Shown: piece by piece, positions 11,837 to 23,441 of the stretch
Layout of the letters: each line of letters opens with the position of its first letter
Position numbering within the stretch: position 1 is the first letter of the stretch
NCBI RefSeq assembly: GCF_901933205.1
Contig: NC_044574.1
Location: 16,849,733 to 16,913,732, forward strand
Reading direction: 5' to 3'
Length of the DNA stretch: 64,000 bases
Origin: Camarhynchus parvulus
Lineage: Eukaryota; Chordata; Aves; Passeriformes; Thraupidae
Translations under genes and position numbers: made by a program
The notes under the pieces: model-generated
The model's database searches: none
What the model was told of the DNA's origin: nothing
What the model saw: only the letters and a program-made list of their open reading frames with translations

Positions 11837-14824
11837 GCTGCATCATTATTCTAATTTCAAAATTAAAAGTTACTCTGCTGTCATCCTTCTTGAGCTTTGT
11901 ATACTCTGTCTATGCATAAGATCTGAAATCACTCCTTTGATATTGTTGGTATTTACTGGGTGAATACATTTTAAAATCTACTGAAGGCACAATAACTATA
12001 AACATCCTATCAGGCAAGGAAAGAGTTAAATACTGTGTCGGACTCAAAGTATAAATGATTGTATCAGCTGAAGTCTGTGTCAAATAGATGTGATTTGCAG
12101 AGCTGCACGTGAGAATGTCAACCTTCTTTGTTCCCCTTTGTAGTCTAGTGACAGTGACTTTATACAGTCTAGCAGCAGTGTCATGAATATTCTCAGGAGT
12201 AGGTGGATGGCATATTCATTGAGAGCTGTGCAGTGGATTGCATACAAAACCAACAATATTTTTGAATAATGTTAGTACAACTGTGATATGTCTGCCACCA
12301 CTTTTCATATTTTAAACTCATTTGTCTCCATTTGAATCTTAGCTATGTTTATCAGAAGCTCTTGTTTCAGCTATGATGACATTATTTTCCTGGTAAGAAT
12401 CTCTGAATTTGTTGAAAGAAATACATTTTAACCTGAAATAACCCCCTTGCTATATAAACAAGTGAAATAACCACAGAAGAGCTTAATTGATCTTACATAT
12501 ATTTTTGTTCAAAATAAGTGTCCTGTGGGTCAATTAGCAGCTTTAAATGTAGCATCCACAGGAACTCTGCAAAAAGCAGGTTCCGTCTAAATAAGACATG
12601 AATTGTCTGTCCAATCTGACAATCTATATAAAAACCATTTAGCAAAACCAAAATTATCTAGCTCTGCTTTACTCTGTAATTTAAGACATTATAACGAGAA
12701 ATCACTACAGTAGTGGTTTGGCAGATAAATACAAGGAAGGGACTCGTGGTTTTAACATAAACCTGCAACACAGGAAAAGTGTTTTCTATTTTTGGTCTGG
12801 GCACTGACTTCTTCAGTACCCATGGGTGATTTACAGCTCCTGAAAGGTGAGTGTCCCGGGATCCCAATGACTTCATCTAGGATGTGGTCACTCACCTTTT
12901 CTGAAAAAAAAAGCCTCACCTTCTCTATAGTCTAATTTTCCTGTCAATGAAATTATGCTTTGAGATGGTCAGTTTGGTGTTGAGCACCCAACTGAACTTT
13001 TAACAGTTTCCCTGGGACACATGAGTAGAATAAAATGGGAAAAATAGTAAACTAAATATTCACATAAATTTTCGCCATCTATTCAAGCCCCTACAAATCT
13101 GTGATGTGCTATTGAATTTCCCCTAAAAACTTTGGTGTTATTTTCAATTGTTTTTCCCAGCAGTGGGTAGTGGGTTGTCCTTTCAGCAACCTTGCACTTC
13201 AGGAAGGAGGCTCTTCTCCCAGCTCCTCAGAACAGCAATTGAGAAATGATACGTTAGGATTACAGTAGTTTATAGTGATTAGGTGAAATGATGTATTAGG
13301 GTTACAATCACCCTCTTGTGAACATCTTTCATCTTGAAAATCTTGGGATAATACTTTTATAAAAACTTTTTAATACAATTTTGTTTCCAGTGTTCAGTTC
13401 CTATATATGCCTTACATATGGTATCGCACACTCATAAACTTTTACAATCACACGCAGAATGTAGGTGCCTTTTTAGCTGTACACACATATAGAAAGGTTT
13501 AAATTTAGCCAGAAATTAAAAAATTGGACATCTCTGGGGTATTTATTCTACCTTTCTTTTCAATTTTAATATAGGCACAGGATTATTTAATTTGCTAGAA
13601 ATTAATTAATTTACATTGCACTAGTAAAAAAACTCCAACACAGCAACCTATGACAAAAGATGAGTACCTTGTTAGTACTTAGAAATCTTCCAGTTTGATG
13701 TTCCTTTCTCAAGATTCTCATCTGGTTTTTGAGGTACCTGTGGTAAAATTACAAATATAGAACATTTTATCAGTTTTGAGATTTTAAAACTTTCTCATCA
13801 CCCTCTCAAAAGACTGTCACCTGTAGTTACCCTGTGAGCAAACATCTTAAAATAGGGAATAATACTTTTAAATGTGTGAAACACTCTCTGCCAAAACATA
13901 GTCTAAATCTCTTCAGTGGTTGATATAAGTCTCCCCAGAGAAAAACATTATTAATAAATGTAATTAATTTGGTGAGGCAATATATACAAAGATATGCAAC
14001 AGTGAACTCATTAATTTCTGTTGAAATAATTATTTACAAATATTCATCTCTGTTCCCGAGACATATTAATGAGTTGAAAAAAATGTTTACATTGTATGAT
14101 TGGCTGAAAAATATCTATGGGCTTTTGCCTTCAAAAATAGTACTCTTTTTCATGCTTTGAAACAGAAATGTTAACTTGATTGCACCTGAGTTAATGCAAG
14201 AGCTGCAGCTTTCAGTCAGCCCAAATTACTAACAGATTTACATAAAAATTATTAAATAATTTACTCTAAAAGAAGAATGTCTGTCAAAAAAAAGTCATTT
14301 TGTCATTTCATTTTCATGTAATATCTTCACTGGTAAGGTTGCCTACAGCTAATTTTTGAAAGGGTTGAAAGCTGAATTAGGTTTCAATTTGTTATGCCTG
14401 AGATATGTTTGTATTTGTTTCACCAAGAGAATTTCTGTTGACTCTATATAATGTAATCATTTTTATTCTGTAAATCTCATATTGTTTTCATGGCTTTGCA
14501 GCTTAAGCTATTTTCTGAGAATCTTTTATCCCTATTTTCTGTACCTTTCTTGGAGTAAACTACACCATCAATAGCATGCAATAGATGAGAAAGTGTTCCT
14601 TTGACTAATGCTTTCTTTCAGAAGGTATCAATTTACTAACTCCGTAGAGAATTTCTGCATAGATTGAAAATCTCAACACTCTCAAATGTTGAGTCCAACA
14701 TTTGAAAAGCATATTTTAATTGTATCCTTTCACCACCATTCTCCAAAAGATTCCTTACACATAATTCTGTCTTTCCATATAATGACTACTGTGAGTTGAC
14801 AGTATGAGCGTTTCTTTCTTCTTC

Positions 14825-14842
14825 TTTTTTTTTTTTTTTTTT
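14825..14842. repeat. Poly-T tract (18 T)
   Basis: An uninterrupted run of 18 T follows a TTTC-rich lead-in. It could be the tail of a minus-strand retroposed sequence; the possible repeat at 14940-15120 lies on its downstream side, which would be the body side for such an insertion. Confidence 0.8.
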
Positions 14843-14939
14843 AAACATTTTTGGCTTCCTGCTACATGTTGCCAATTTTCTGGCATTTGCTCAGATAATT
14901 TTATATGGGGAATGTTGACCCAAGATCAAATCATGTTAA

Positions 14940-15120
14940 TGGACTTCATCAAGGGTGGGATTCAGTTGCCTAAATGCAGGCACCTCATGCCATTTTTACC
15001 CTCTAGGGTATCCATAATATCTGCAAAGAACTGGCAGATAGGCCATGGGCCCCTCAGGATACCCAGCCTTTCTGGAGAGCCTGGTGGAGGTCTGAGACAT
15101 ATCCTTAGAGGAAAACCCTA
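14940..15120 (+). repeat. Possible diverged dispersed-repeat copy B
   Basis: A slightly GC-richer block that shares ordered motifs with 7822-7905. A further weak echo of its 'ggccatgggcc' part occurs near 15770-15780. It reads like an old interspersed avian repeat. It is open in one frame for about 100 codons, but that translation starts inside a poly-Phe tract and resembles no protein I know. Confidence 0.3.
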
Positions 15121-18100
15121 AACTAAGGAAGAAAAAACATTCCCAATTGTTTTCTCACAACATATATTTTTGAATCTCTTACTGAAAATGCACAATGCCA
15201 TAATTTTGTCTGTTATGCAATGTGTAATTATATTTTAAGGTTGTTTGCTGATTCTTCAGATTTTAGTCTTATTTGAGGAAATTGAATCCCTTTGGAAGCA
15301 CCCAGATCACATTTAATGCTGATGTCAGTGATGGCATAGATACTACAGCAAGCAATAAAATAGAGAATCTCACTGATATGGATTTCACTATGTTTATAAA
15401 ATAAAACAGAATCTTCACAGTCAATTTACAGTCAAACTAACCCCCTAAAATTTTTCAGCATTATGAGGTCATATAATGAGACAGTGCTGTAGGGTTGTGT
15501 TTGCTAAAACAGAAAGCCACAGTTACAGAAAGGTTTATGTTAGTAAAAATAAAACAAGACACAAGAGAACTGTTTGCAGATAAAGTATCATTAAGTCACT
15601 TACCCATAAAGGCAGTAAGTGACAGCAATAGAAGGTAGAAAACAAGAGATCAGGGTGTAATAAAAGTAAGCCACACTATTTTTGTAGAGTTTCAACATAT
15701 GTACTGTATTTTTTATGAATTTTAAGCATGAAAGGAATTCTGTGCTTGCCTAATTGGGGCTTCAGATTGGCTATGGGCCAGTCAGGACTACAGGGACTCA
15801 ATGGCTAATAACACTACAAACAAGTCTATGTTCTGCACTGCTTACTATCCATTTTTAGAAAATGAACAGAAAATTTGGGACAGCTATGGTCTGTTGAAGT
15901 TTTCTCTTGACATTTGAAGCTAGATGCTATATATGTCTTGGTTTTGTGTCAATTAGTTACTTCAATTTCAAATATTCCTCTGAAAAAATAATGGATTTTA
16001 AATTTTAGGCTGACAAAAGCAGACCTGTATTAAAGATGCCAATAACTCTGGAAGTGGGTATAGACTTTGCCAAAAAATTTGGGATTGGGACTTTAATGAA
16101 AATTACGTAAATAAAAAGAAAGTAGGTACTTGAAGATGCATTCTTCTTACCCAAAGTAATGAGACTTGAAGTGGTACTAGAGGTATTAAATACTAAAACT
16201 GTTGTAGCTGTAAACTTTTTTTAATGCGGCTATTTCTTAAACTCCATTTCAGAGCATTGCTTTTGTCTTAAATCTGTCTTTCATTGGAATCAAGGAAACG
16301 CAGTTTTCAGAAAACTGAAAATTCATACAGCTAGAAACAGCTAGATTATGAACTTTAACGGTTTGTAAAAATTTCAAGTATTTTCATGAGCAACAAAGCT
16401 AACAAAGTTCCCTGTAGGTTTATATCCTATATATGTCTTATCCATTGTCTCACAAGGTTTGGTGTTCACAGCAGTTTACTCCCACACAGAATCTTTCTGT
16501 CTGATAAACTATTTGAGTTCATGGAACGCAAGATACTTTCATGAATTTAATCCTACACACAACGCATACATAAACAAGCAAACAGCACAAATCTCATAAC
16601 TGTCAAATCCTTAGTTTTATATATCTGATAATACACATTTTTTCTTCAATGTCTGACCCTAATTTTAATTCATTGTGTTGTATTGTTACTATACCAAATT
16701 CACTTTTGGGTTTTCCTAATCAGTCTCTCGAATAGCATTATTTAAAGAGCTAAAATAATTTTTTTAGCCATTTGCAATATTTTTTATAGTAAAGAGCATG
16801 AAGGAAAAGCGGTAATTTTTTCTGTTTTATTTTTCTTTCACCAAGGTGTATTCAAATAAAAATTAAAATCTGAAAAAGTTAAAATGCTGGAAAGGGAAAA
16901 TACTGAAGGTACAGTCAAAGCAGTCTCCTGTGGCTCTCAGATGTACAGCTCTTGTCCTAAGGCTGGAAGACTTAATCCCAAAGATCAAAAAATATTTCTT
17001 CCTTTTTCCTCTTGTAGCAGATTGTCAAAAATGCTAATTAAGCTGTATTTTCCCAGTGACTTTGGCTGTTTAGAACAATATAGCAAAGGCTGTGCACTGT
17101 ACCTTTTAGTGAAGTTCCAACATGAAAGCTAGCAGCAAAGAACTATCTTGGAAGGTAGAACAGGCATGGAAAAGTCAATTTTAATTTAGACATTAATAAA
17201 ATTATGCTGTGGATATCATCTGTAAACACACATCAAGGATATGGCTATGCACCAGGAGGAGCAATGGCAATGAGTAAATCAGTATCAGCAGACTCACTCC
17301 TGAGCCATTTCTCTGGTATTCAGATACAGCAGGGGCAGGCCAAAGCATCATTTGGGAAATGATACCTCAGCCAGCATACAATGACATTTTCAATATTCTT
17401 CCTGCTCTCTCCTGCCTTGAACTTGTCATTACACCTCCCATTTAGCTCATTCAGATTGTATTACTGGTAATGCTAATATTTCCATATTTCCTCCAAAGTA
17501 CATTTTAAAGCAATTATTAGAAACTAGCTTCCTATTTCACTTCTTATATCAAAGTACAAAGTCCATCATTTTAATATAATTAAAAATCCATTGGCAGTCG
17601 AGGCGTGCCACAGATGGAACACTAATCAGTTCATATTTTCCTGATGAGAGCTATGTTTCTGCTCAATTTTGACCTGAAGAAAGTAAGAAAATGGATAAAA
17701 TAATTAACCCTCCCTCCTCTGTTTTCTATGAGACTGGAAAGAAATGCTATGACACAGAATAAGCAGACATTATGACCTGAGAGATGCAGAAGCTGCACAG
17801 TGACTACTCTGTACGTGGCAGTGAAACAGAAGACGATGACAAGATTAATTACATCCTCTCCACATGAACTCATGAATCTTGTCTTCTGGAAGCCTCAAGA
17901 ATTGTTAATTTCAAATCTAAAAATTTGGTGAATTTGCTGGTATTTCTCATTTAGCTTAGGAAGAAAGATAAAGCAAATTCTTTAACAATCACTGACAGGT
18001 AGCATACAATGTTGTGTGATTGTTTTTTTTTTTTTCATTTTCACTATATTTGCCTTTCAAAATCTCTATTGTTTTCATGTGTGGGAAAATATGCAATCAG

Positions 18101-20430
18101 GTTAAACACTGAGTAAACTGATATCAGTAATAAATCTTGTGTCTACAGAATGAATCTTAAGCCTAGGGTAAAATAGTAATACATTACCTGATCAGTTACA
18201 GAAACACTCAATTAGGATGAAACAGAGTAAAACAAATACTGGAAATACTAGATGAAAAAGGTTATAAAATGAGCTCTTTTCTTTAGTGTCTTGGAAGTCA
18301 GGATATCAATGTTAGAAGTTGAAATTAATCAGGCTAAAACATCTACCAGAATTGAGATTCCTGGAGTCTCTCTGGGCAGATCAGGACCCTTGGAATGAGT
18401 GAGCCAAGCATCAAGAAAGGAACTAGATAGTCAACATCATTAACAATCATGATTTTACCACTGGCTTCCCACTATTAATTATAAAGAGATAAGAAAATAG
18501 TCAAACTTGAGAGAAAAAAAATCTTTTGTTCCACTATTTATACAGCTGTAAACCTTCCAATTCATTCTCTTAAAGCAAGTTCCAAATGAAGTACAACTCA
18601 TTAATTGCTTCCCAATTCACAAGTAGAGCTTCCAGGAGAGGGCTCCAAAGCAACACTAGTACTCTAGGGAAACTGCCCAAACGTCACTGTCCCACTTTGA
18701 GAAACAGTTAATTAATTTTAGATTAATTATAGGTCTCATGCCCTTCTGCCTACAAATTTGAGTGTGGCTTAATTCAGATGGAAAAATGAAAGCTATGAGC
18801 TAACATGGGCTGTTAATGTTGACTTAGAATAATACAGTTAAAATGGAAATATAAAAAAAGGGATAAAAATCATAATAAACCCTCATTACTACTTCAAGTA
18901 GTATAATCTGTATGTATAAATAACATAAATATATATATAAGTAACATAAAGAATAGTTAATATAGAATAAGAAAACAATTATTGTCCATATATTTCCCTA
19001 AGACATACATTTCTGTGTAAACAAAAGCTGTCTAGTTGTTCTAGGGGAACAACACTGACTAGACTGTAGTCAACACTTCAACAACTGGAAAGAGGAAGAC
19101 CAAGGGATCCAGATAAACACATATTTGAAGAGTTTTAACTAATGATCAAACCAAAATAATAGTTAAACCTTCAAATGGTTCAATGCTTTAAACATTAAAA
19201 TGAGACATAGCTTTAACTGAGATGAAATAGTTTAAAGCATGCTGGTTTTACTCACTAATTCTTTTACTATTGAGTTTAAGATTTGTTTCAAGTGTAGGTA
19301 TTGAATGGCCAAAATTTGCACTTAGGATATTCAGTCTTAGCCAAGCAAATAACATTTAAATTCAAATTTTGTTAGATGTTCAGTGTTTTGATTCTGTGTT
19401 TAATTTAGCCCCGGCATAGCATCAGATTCAAGCGGAACAAGGATTTAGGTTTGAAATCAGGATCTAGGGTTTGGCTCTGTCTCCAATTAATTGCGTAAAG
19501 CTGGCTCAGGGATTTTTAAAAGTCTCTGCTGAACATTGTGAAAGATGGATGAGGTGAAATTCCCAGGCACAAAAAATAGAGAAGTGTAATATGTTACTGT
19601 ATAATGTACTAAACTCAAAGACACAGCTTATTCCACTCAGACGCAGCCAAAAGAGCCACTGATGCCAAAAATCCCAAGGAAATAAAAGGTTAGTTTTGAA
19701 TTTTTTGATTTACTTCCAAATATTTTCCATCTTCAGGCGCACAACTAGCCAGAGCATATAAAAAGTGCAGAAACCTAAGCACTGAGCCTGCCATGCTGAC
19801 CTCTCATTTGTAACACCCTTCATGTGATGGGAAAGGTTTCTCCATGCAGTCCCTCCAGCCTCTGGAGCTGCAGGGGATGACTGCCTGCTGGACCTCACAG
19901 TGAATTTGTCACAAGAATGTACATAGCAGCTTGTAGAAGCAGGCCACAGGGCTTCTTATGAGAGCAAAATGGGACACAAAATGTGCATGCCTGTCATGCA
20001 CTCATCTGTGAGCAACTGCTCAGAGGTGCAAATTTATGTCAGCTGATGCCTGAAGCAAGAGAAAAGCAGAGTCCCTGACCTGGGCTTGTGTCCTTCAGGA
20101 ATAGTATGGCTCTGCCTCTCTAAGGAGTGTTCTTATCCATACACTTCTCTAGTCTTGTGGAAAGTGCTATTTGTATATTCTGGGGTCTTCATCACAGACT
20201 CACCTAGTGTTCAGGTACATCTCAAGTCAGTTAATGTACTTCTGTGTTTTGAAAACTCCTTGTAGCAACAAGTATAACAGCTGTCCTCCAAGACCTATTT
20301 GTGGAGCATGTGCATTTTATTAAAGCTTACCTCATAATTTACGATACCATACACAATGTTGTGTTACTAAATGGTTGATCAACTATTGGAAATGCTGAAT
20401 TTTGAAGAAAAGATACAGACGTTAACATTT

Positions 20431-20560
20431 AAAAAAAAAGACAAAAACAAAAACAACCAAACAACAAAACAAAACAAAACAAAACCAAAAAAGGAAAAGA
20501 AAAAAAAACAAAAACAAAAAACAGAGAAAACCAACTTCTCCCCCCAAAAAACCCCACACA
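20431..20560 (+). repeat. A-rich (CAAAA)n tract
   Basis: About 130 bases almost devoid of T, with repeated CAAAA units near 20460-20485, longer A runs, and a C6 plus A6 plus C4 end. Open frames across it are products of composition (Lys/Asn-rich on plus, Phe-rich on minus) and should not be called genes. Confidence 0.9.
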
Positions 20561-21227
20561 ACTAGGTCTTTTGAAACATATTTCCTGATTCTTATGAATC
20601 CCAAGGTTCACTAGTAGAGGCTAAGAAACCTAAAGCATGTTTCTGGGAAAACAGCTATTTCTCTTCAGATGCTTCCAGACTTAAAACCTCACTCATTTAA
20701 AATGGTTTTGGATTATTTCAGTTCCTCTGGTCAACCATCTATAAGGGCTGAGTTAATCCATCTGAACCCTTCTGCTCTGTCCAAATGTTATTTAACTTTT
20801 TGATCTGACAGTTTAATGCTGTTCCATCACAAAATATATGTTCCCACTGAAAACAAACATTTTTCATATTAGCAATAGAGACAACTTCAAGGGATGAGGT
20901 TATCATGAGGCAATTACACCCCAGAGGGATTACAGGCACTTATATCATGATAACCTTATCTTTAGTGTGCCTTATTAAATAATTACAAGACTGCCACAGC
21001 CAAATATAAATACCCACAAGCTTCCCAGCCATGGGCTTATCACTAAATAAAGGTAAATGTTTATGTGAGCCTGGCAACCTCTACCACTCATGATCAAGCA
21101 TCTAAACAAATCAGCTTTTCATTTAAATGACCACAGACACTTAATGTTGAGCTGGGCTTGCTCTAACAGGATGCTTGCCATTGGAGTGTGACTTGCACAG
21201 AAGACTGACCTCTTTCTCAAAATTTGC

Positions 21228-21297
21228 AGAATTTTTTAGATTGGAAGAGATCTTTACAGGTTCACTCACTACGTTTTGAACCCCTGCCCAAGTCCTC
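21228..21297 (-). mobile_element. CR1 LINE 3'-end remnant
   Basis: Read on the plus strand, 'ttagattggaagagatctt' followed by 'cccctgcccaagtcc' matches the reverse complement of the CR1 3' end, in which a 'ggttggaagagacctt'-like block is followed by 'ctgccaagtcc'. A better-preserved plus-strand CR1 tail in this window (56866-57141) carries the same two blocks in the opposite orientation. The copy is short and diverged, with no terminal octamer repeats visible. Confidence 0.5.
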
Positions 21298-22654
21298 TGA
21301 TATATATAAGCCTATGCTGATAGAGTTTATATAAAGAATGTCTCTGACTCAGGAAATTATTCTTCATAATTTTGTTTCCAGTGCTGCTGTCAATACCTGT
21401 GCTTTCAGCAGCCCTATAAAAAGCCAAGCCTCCTCATTCCACCCTGAACTGTGGCAGAGCTGTGGCAGAAGTGTGCAAATGGTACTCCTGGAAAAGTAGA
21501 AGTGAACATTTCCTATGCATACATATTCAAATTTCAAAACCATTGAATTTGTTCATGTTCACAGACTTTTCCTCTCCACTTGCGATTAAAATGTTAGTGA
21601 CTACATTTACTGGCAAAACTAAATTTTAAGCTTCAGCAATCTAATACTCACCAAAGATAAATTAACAATGATACGTGATAAATTCACCCTGTATTAGTTG
21701 ATTTTATGACTGCAATTCAACAAAAAAATAAATTTCTAAATTATTCCCAACACTGATTTTTAATGTGTCCAACCATGTAGTCATATTTCTTTTGAAAAAA
21801 ATAATTCTTATATTATGCTAACAATGGCAATAAAAGGTGATAATAAGAAACCACAGTATTAATGTCTCTAGGCTACTCCAGTTCAGTAGTGAAATTCAGA
21901 TGCAACATATTTCGAAACTGCTTACAGAAAGAGATAAATGTCATAAGCAAGTCACAAGAACTGGGAATAGTAAATCAATCTGAGAATGGCTGGCACTGAG
22001 AACAGACTAAGTAAAAACTGTTTGCAGCAAAAGTTTCCCATGTTTCATGGTGTACATAAACCAGTAGATTTTACAGACTCTACAATGAGAAGCAGATTAG
22101 GAGAAGAATTCCTTCAGCTATCCCACAGGCAGGAGTGGGGAGAAGAGAAAACTATTCTTATAAATGAGGAACATGGAAAGGGAAAAATAGTTCATGTTCC
22201 CTTACAGAGTATAAGAAGCACAAAAGTGCCAGGAAGTAAGTGTTTTGTTAAATGGAGAAGGGCCTCTAAACCGTGTTTTTTATGTCTTCAGTGGTTTATA
22301 TCAGTAGATGCTAACACAATTAACCACGTAACCCCAGGAAAAAAAAAATTATAAATGGTGGGAATTTGCCCCAGTAAGCTGTGAAAATTTAACCTGGTTG
22401 AAATTTAAATCAAGATAAAATTATTTGACCCCTTTTGGTTTCCTGAACAGATCACTGCCTTCTGGGCATGTGACATACATGAACTTCTCGAGTAATTCAA
22501 CATGTTGATACATTTCCCCCACCCACTAATGATTTAAGATAAAATGTAACCATTTTATCACCTCCAAGCCTAGATCCTACTTGTTAAAATCTACGCAAGT
22601 TTGCACTTAAAATCTATTCTTTACCCAAATGTCCATTTCTTTAAGCACATATGC

Positions 22655-22764
22655 TTATTCAATTCTAAAACAGATCTGGTTAGAAGAGGGACACTTGCAT
22701 TTGTATTTTTCTTTTTTTCATAAATCCACTGTGCCTAGAACTGATCAACATGTCCTTTAACTGC
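22655..22764 (+). repeat. Inverted repeat, left arm
   Basis: This 110-base arm matches the reverse complement of 23333-23441 with about eight mismatches and one gap. The inner 30 or so bases, through 'ctagaactgatcaacatg', are identical. Such length and identity are far beyond chance for AT-rich DNA. The arms are separated by 568 bases. No element family was recognised. Confidence 0.9.
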
Positions 22765-23332
22765 TTACAGACTGACAACTACTGGTGTATTAATCATTCA
22801 GCTTGCTCAGTACAACAATGCAATTTACACGTCTGTGATCCCTTGTGTCCACTTGTTTTCCTTACCAAAAATAACTCAGAGTGTAACAGCAATAGTTCTG
22901 CCCAGGTTGGGGTTTTTTTCAGTTTCTTGGCTAGATTCTACCGCAAGGAAATCTCAGAAATAATTGACTGCTTTGCTTATGTGTTCATCACATAAGGAGT
23001 GTAATGAAGCTTTTCTTGTCTGGAAAACAAAATATTTTTGTGTTATTTCTTTTAAGGGGCAATTCTGCTTGGTTTAAACTAAGATTTCTAAACCTAAGTC
23101 ATAACGCAATGGTCTTCAGGTCCTTTCCATGCATACAGTAACAATATTTCCCTATTTGTGCCATTCTGGAAAGTGCACTTTGCCTAATTCCCTTCAGAGA
23201 GTGGGCAGTAATTTTGCACACCAATAGTAGCCAAATTTCAATTGAAATTCAGCAGGAGAATTTCCAGGTGACACTGATATGAGGAAAGTACTGAGGAATA
23301 AGGTGCAATTTTTTAGGCTGTGACTTTCCATG

Positions 23333-23441
23333 GCAATTAAAGGACATGTTGATCAGTTCTAGGCACAGTAGATTTATGCAAAAAAGTAAAATACAAATGT
23401 AATTGTCTTCTTCTAACCAGAACTGTTTTAGAATTGAATAA
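23333..23441 (-). repeat. Inverted repeat, right arm
   Basis: Reverse-complement partner of 22655-22764. Outside the arms similarity falls off quickly, apart from a 'gcaagttt' stretch at unequal distances on both outer sides, so an older, longer duplication is possible but not shown. No target-site duplication flanks the 787-bp unit. Confidence 0.9.

Larger units (their letters stand above)
7906..21227. other. Gene-free AT-rich sequence with simple repeats
   Basis: Over 13 kb without a supportable gene. It contains A-rich and T-rich tracts, the ATGAT array at 11798-11836 and a GC-richer patch at 11560-11710 open on both strands, plus small hairpins such as the 9-bp palindromic pair near 14681-14704. 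No exon, RNA gene or complete mobile element was recognised. Confidence 0.55.

Noticed and set aside
14681..14704. Hairpin caaatgttg / caacatttg as a small RNA
   Set aside because: The stem is only 9 bp and the flanks do not pair, so it is too short for a microRNA precursor.
20371..20611. Four overlapping open frames
   Set aside because: They are translations of the A-rich (CAAAA)n tract, Lys/Asn-rich on one strand and Phe-rich on the other.
21986..22354. 122-codon plus-strand open frame as a gene
   Set aside because: No recognisable domain or family, no splice sites or promoter context, and a length that chance allows in 64 kb read in six frames.
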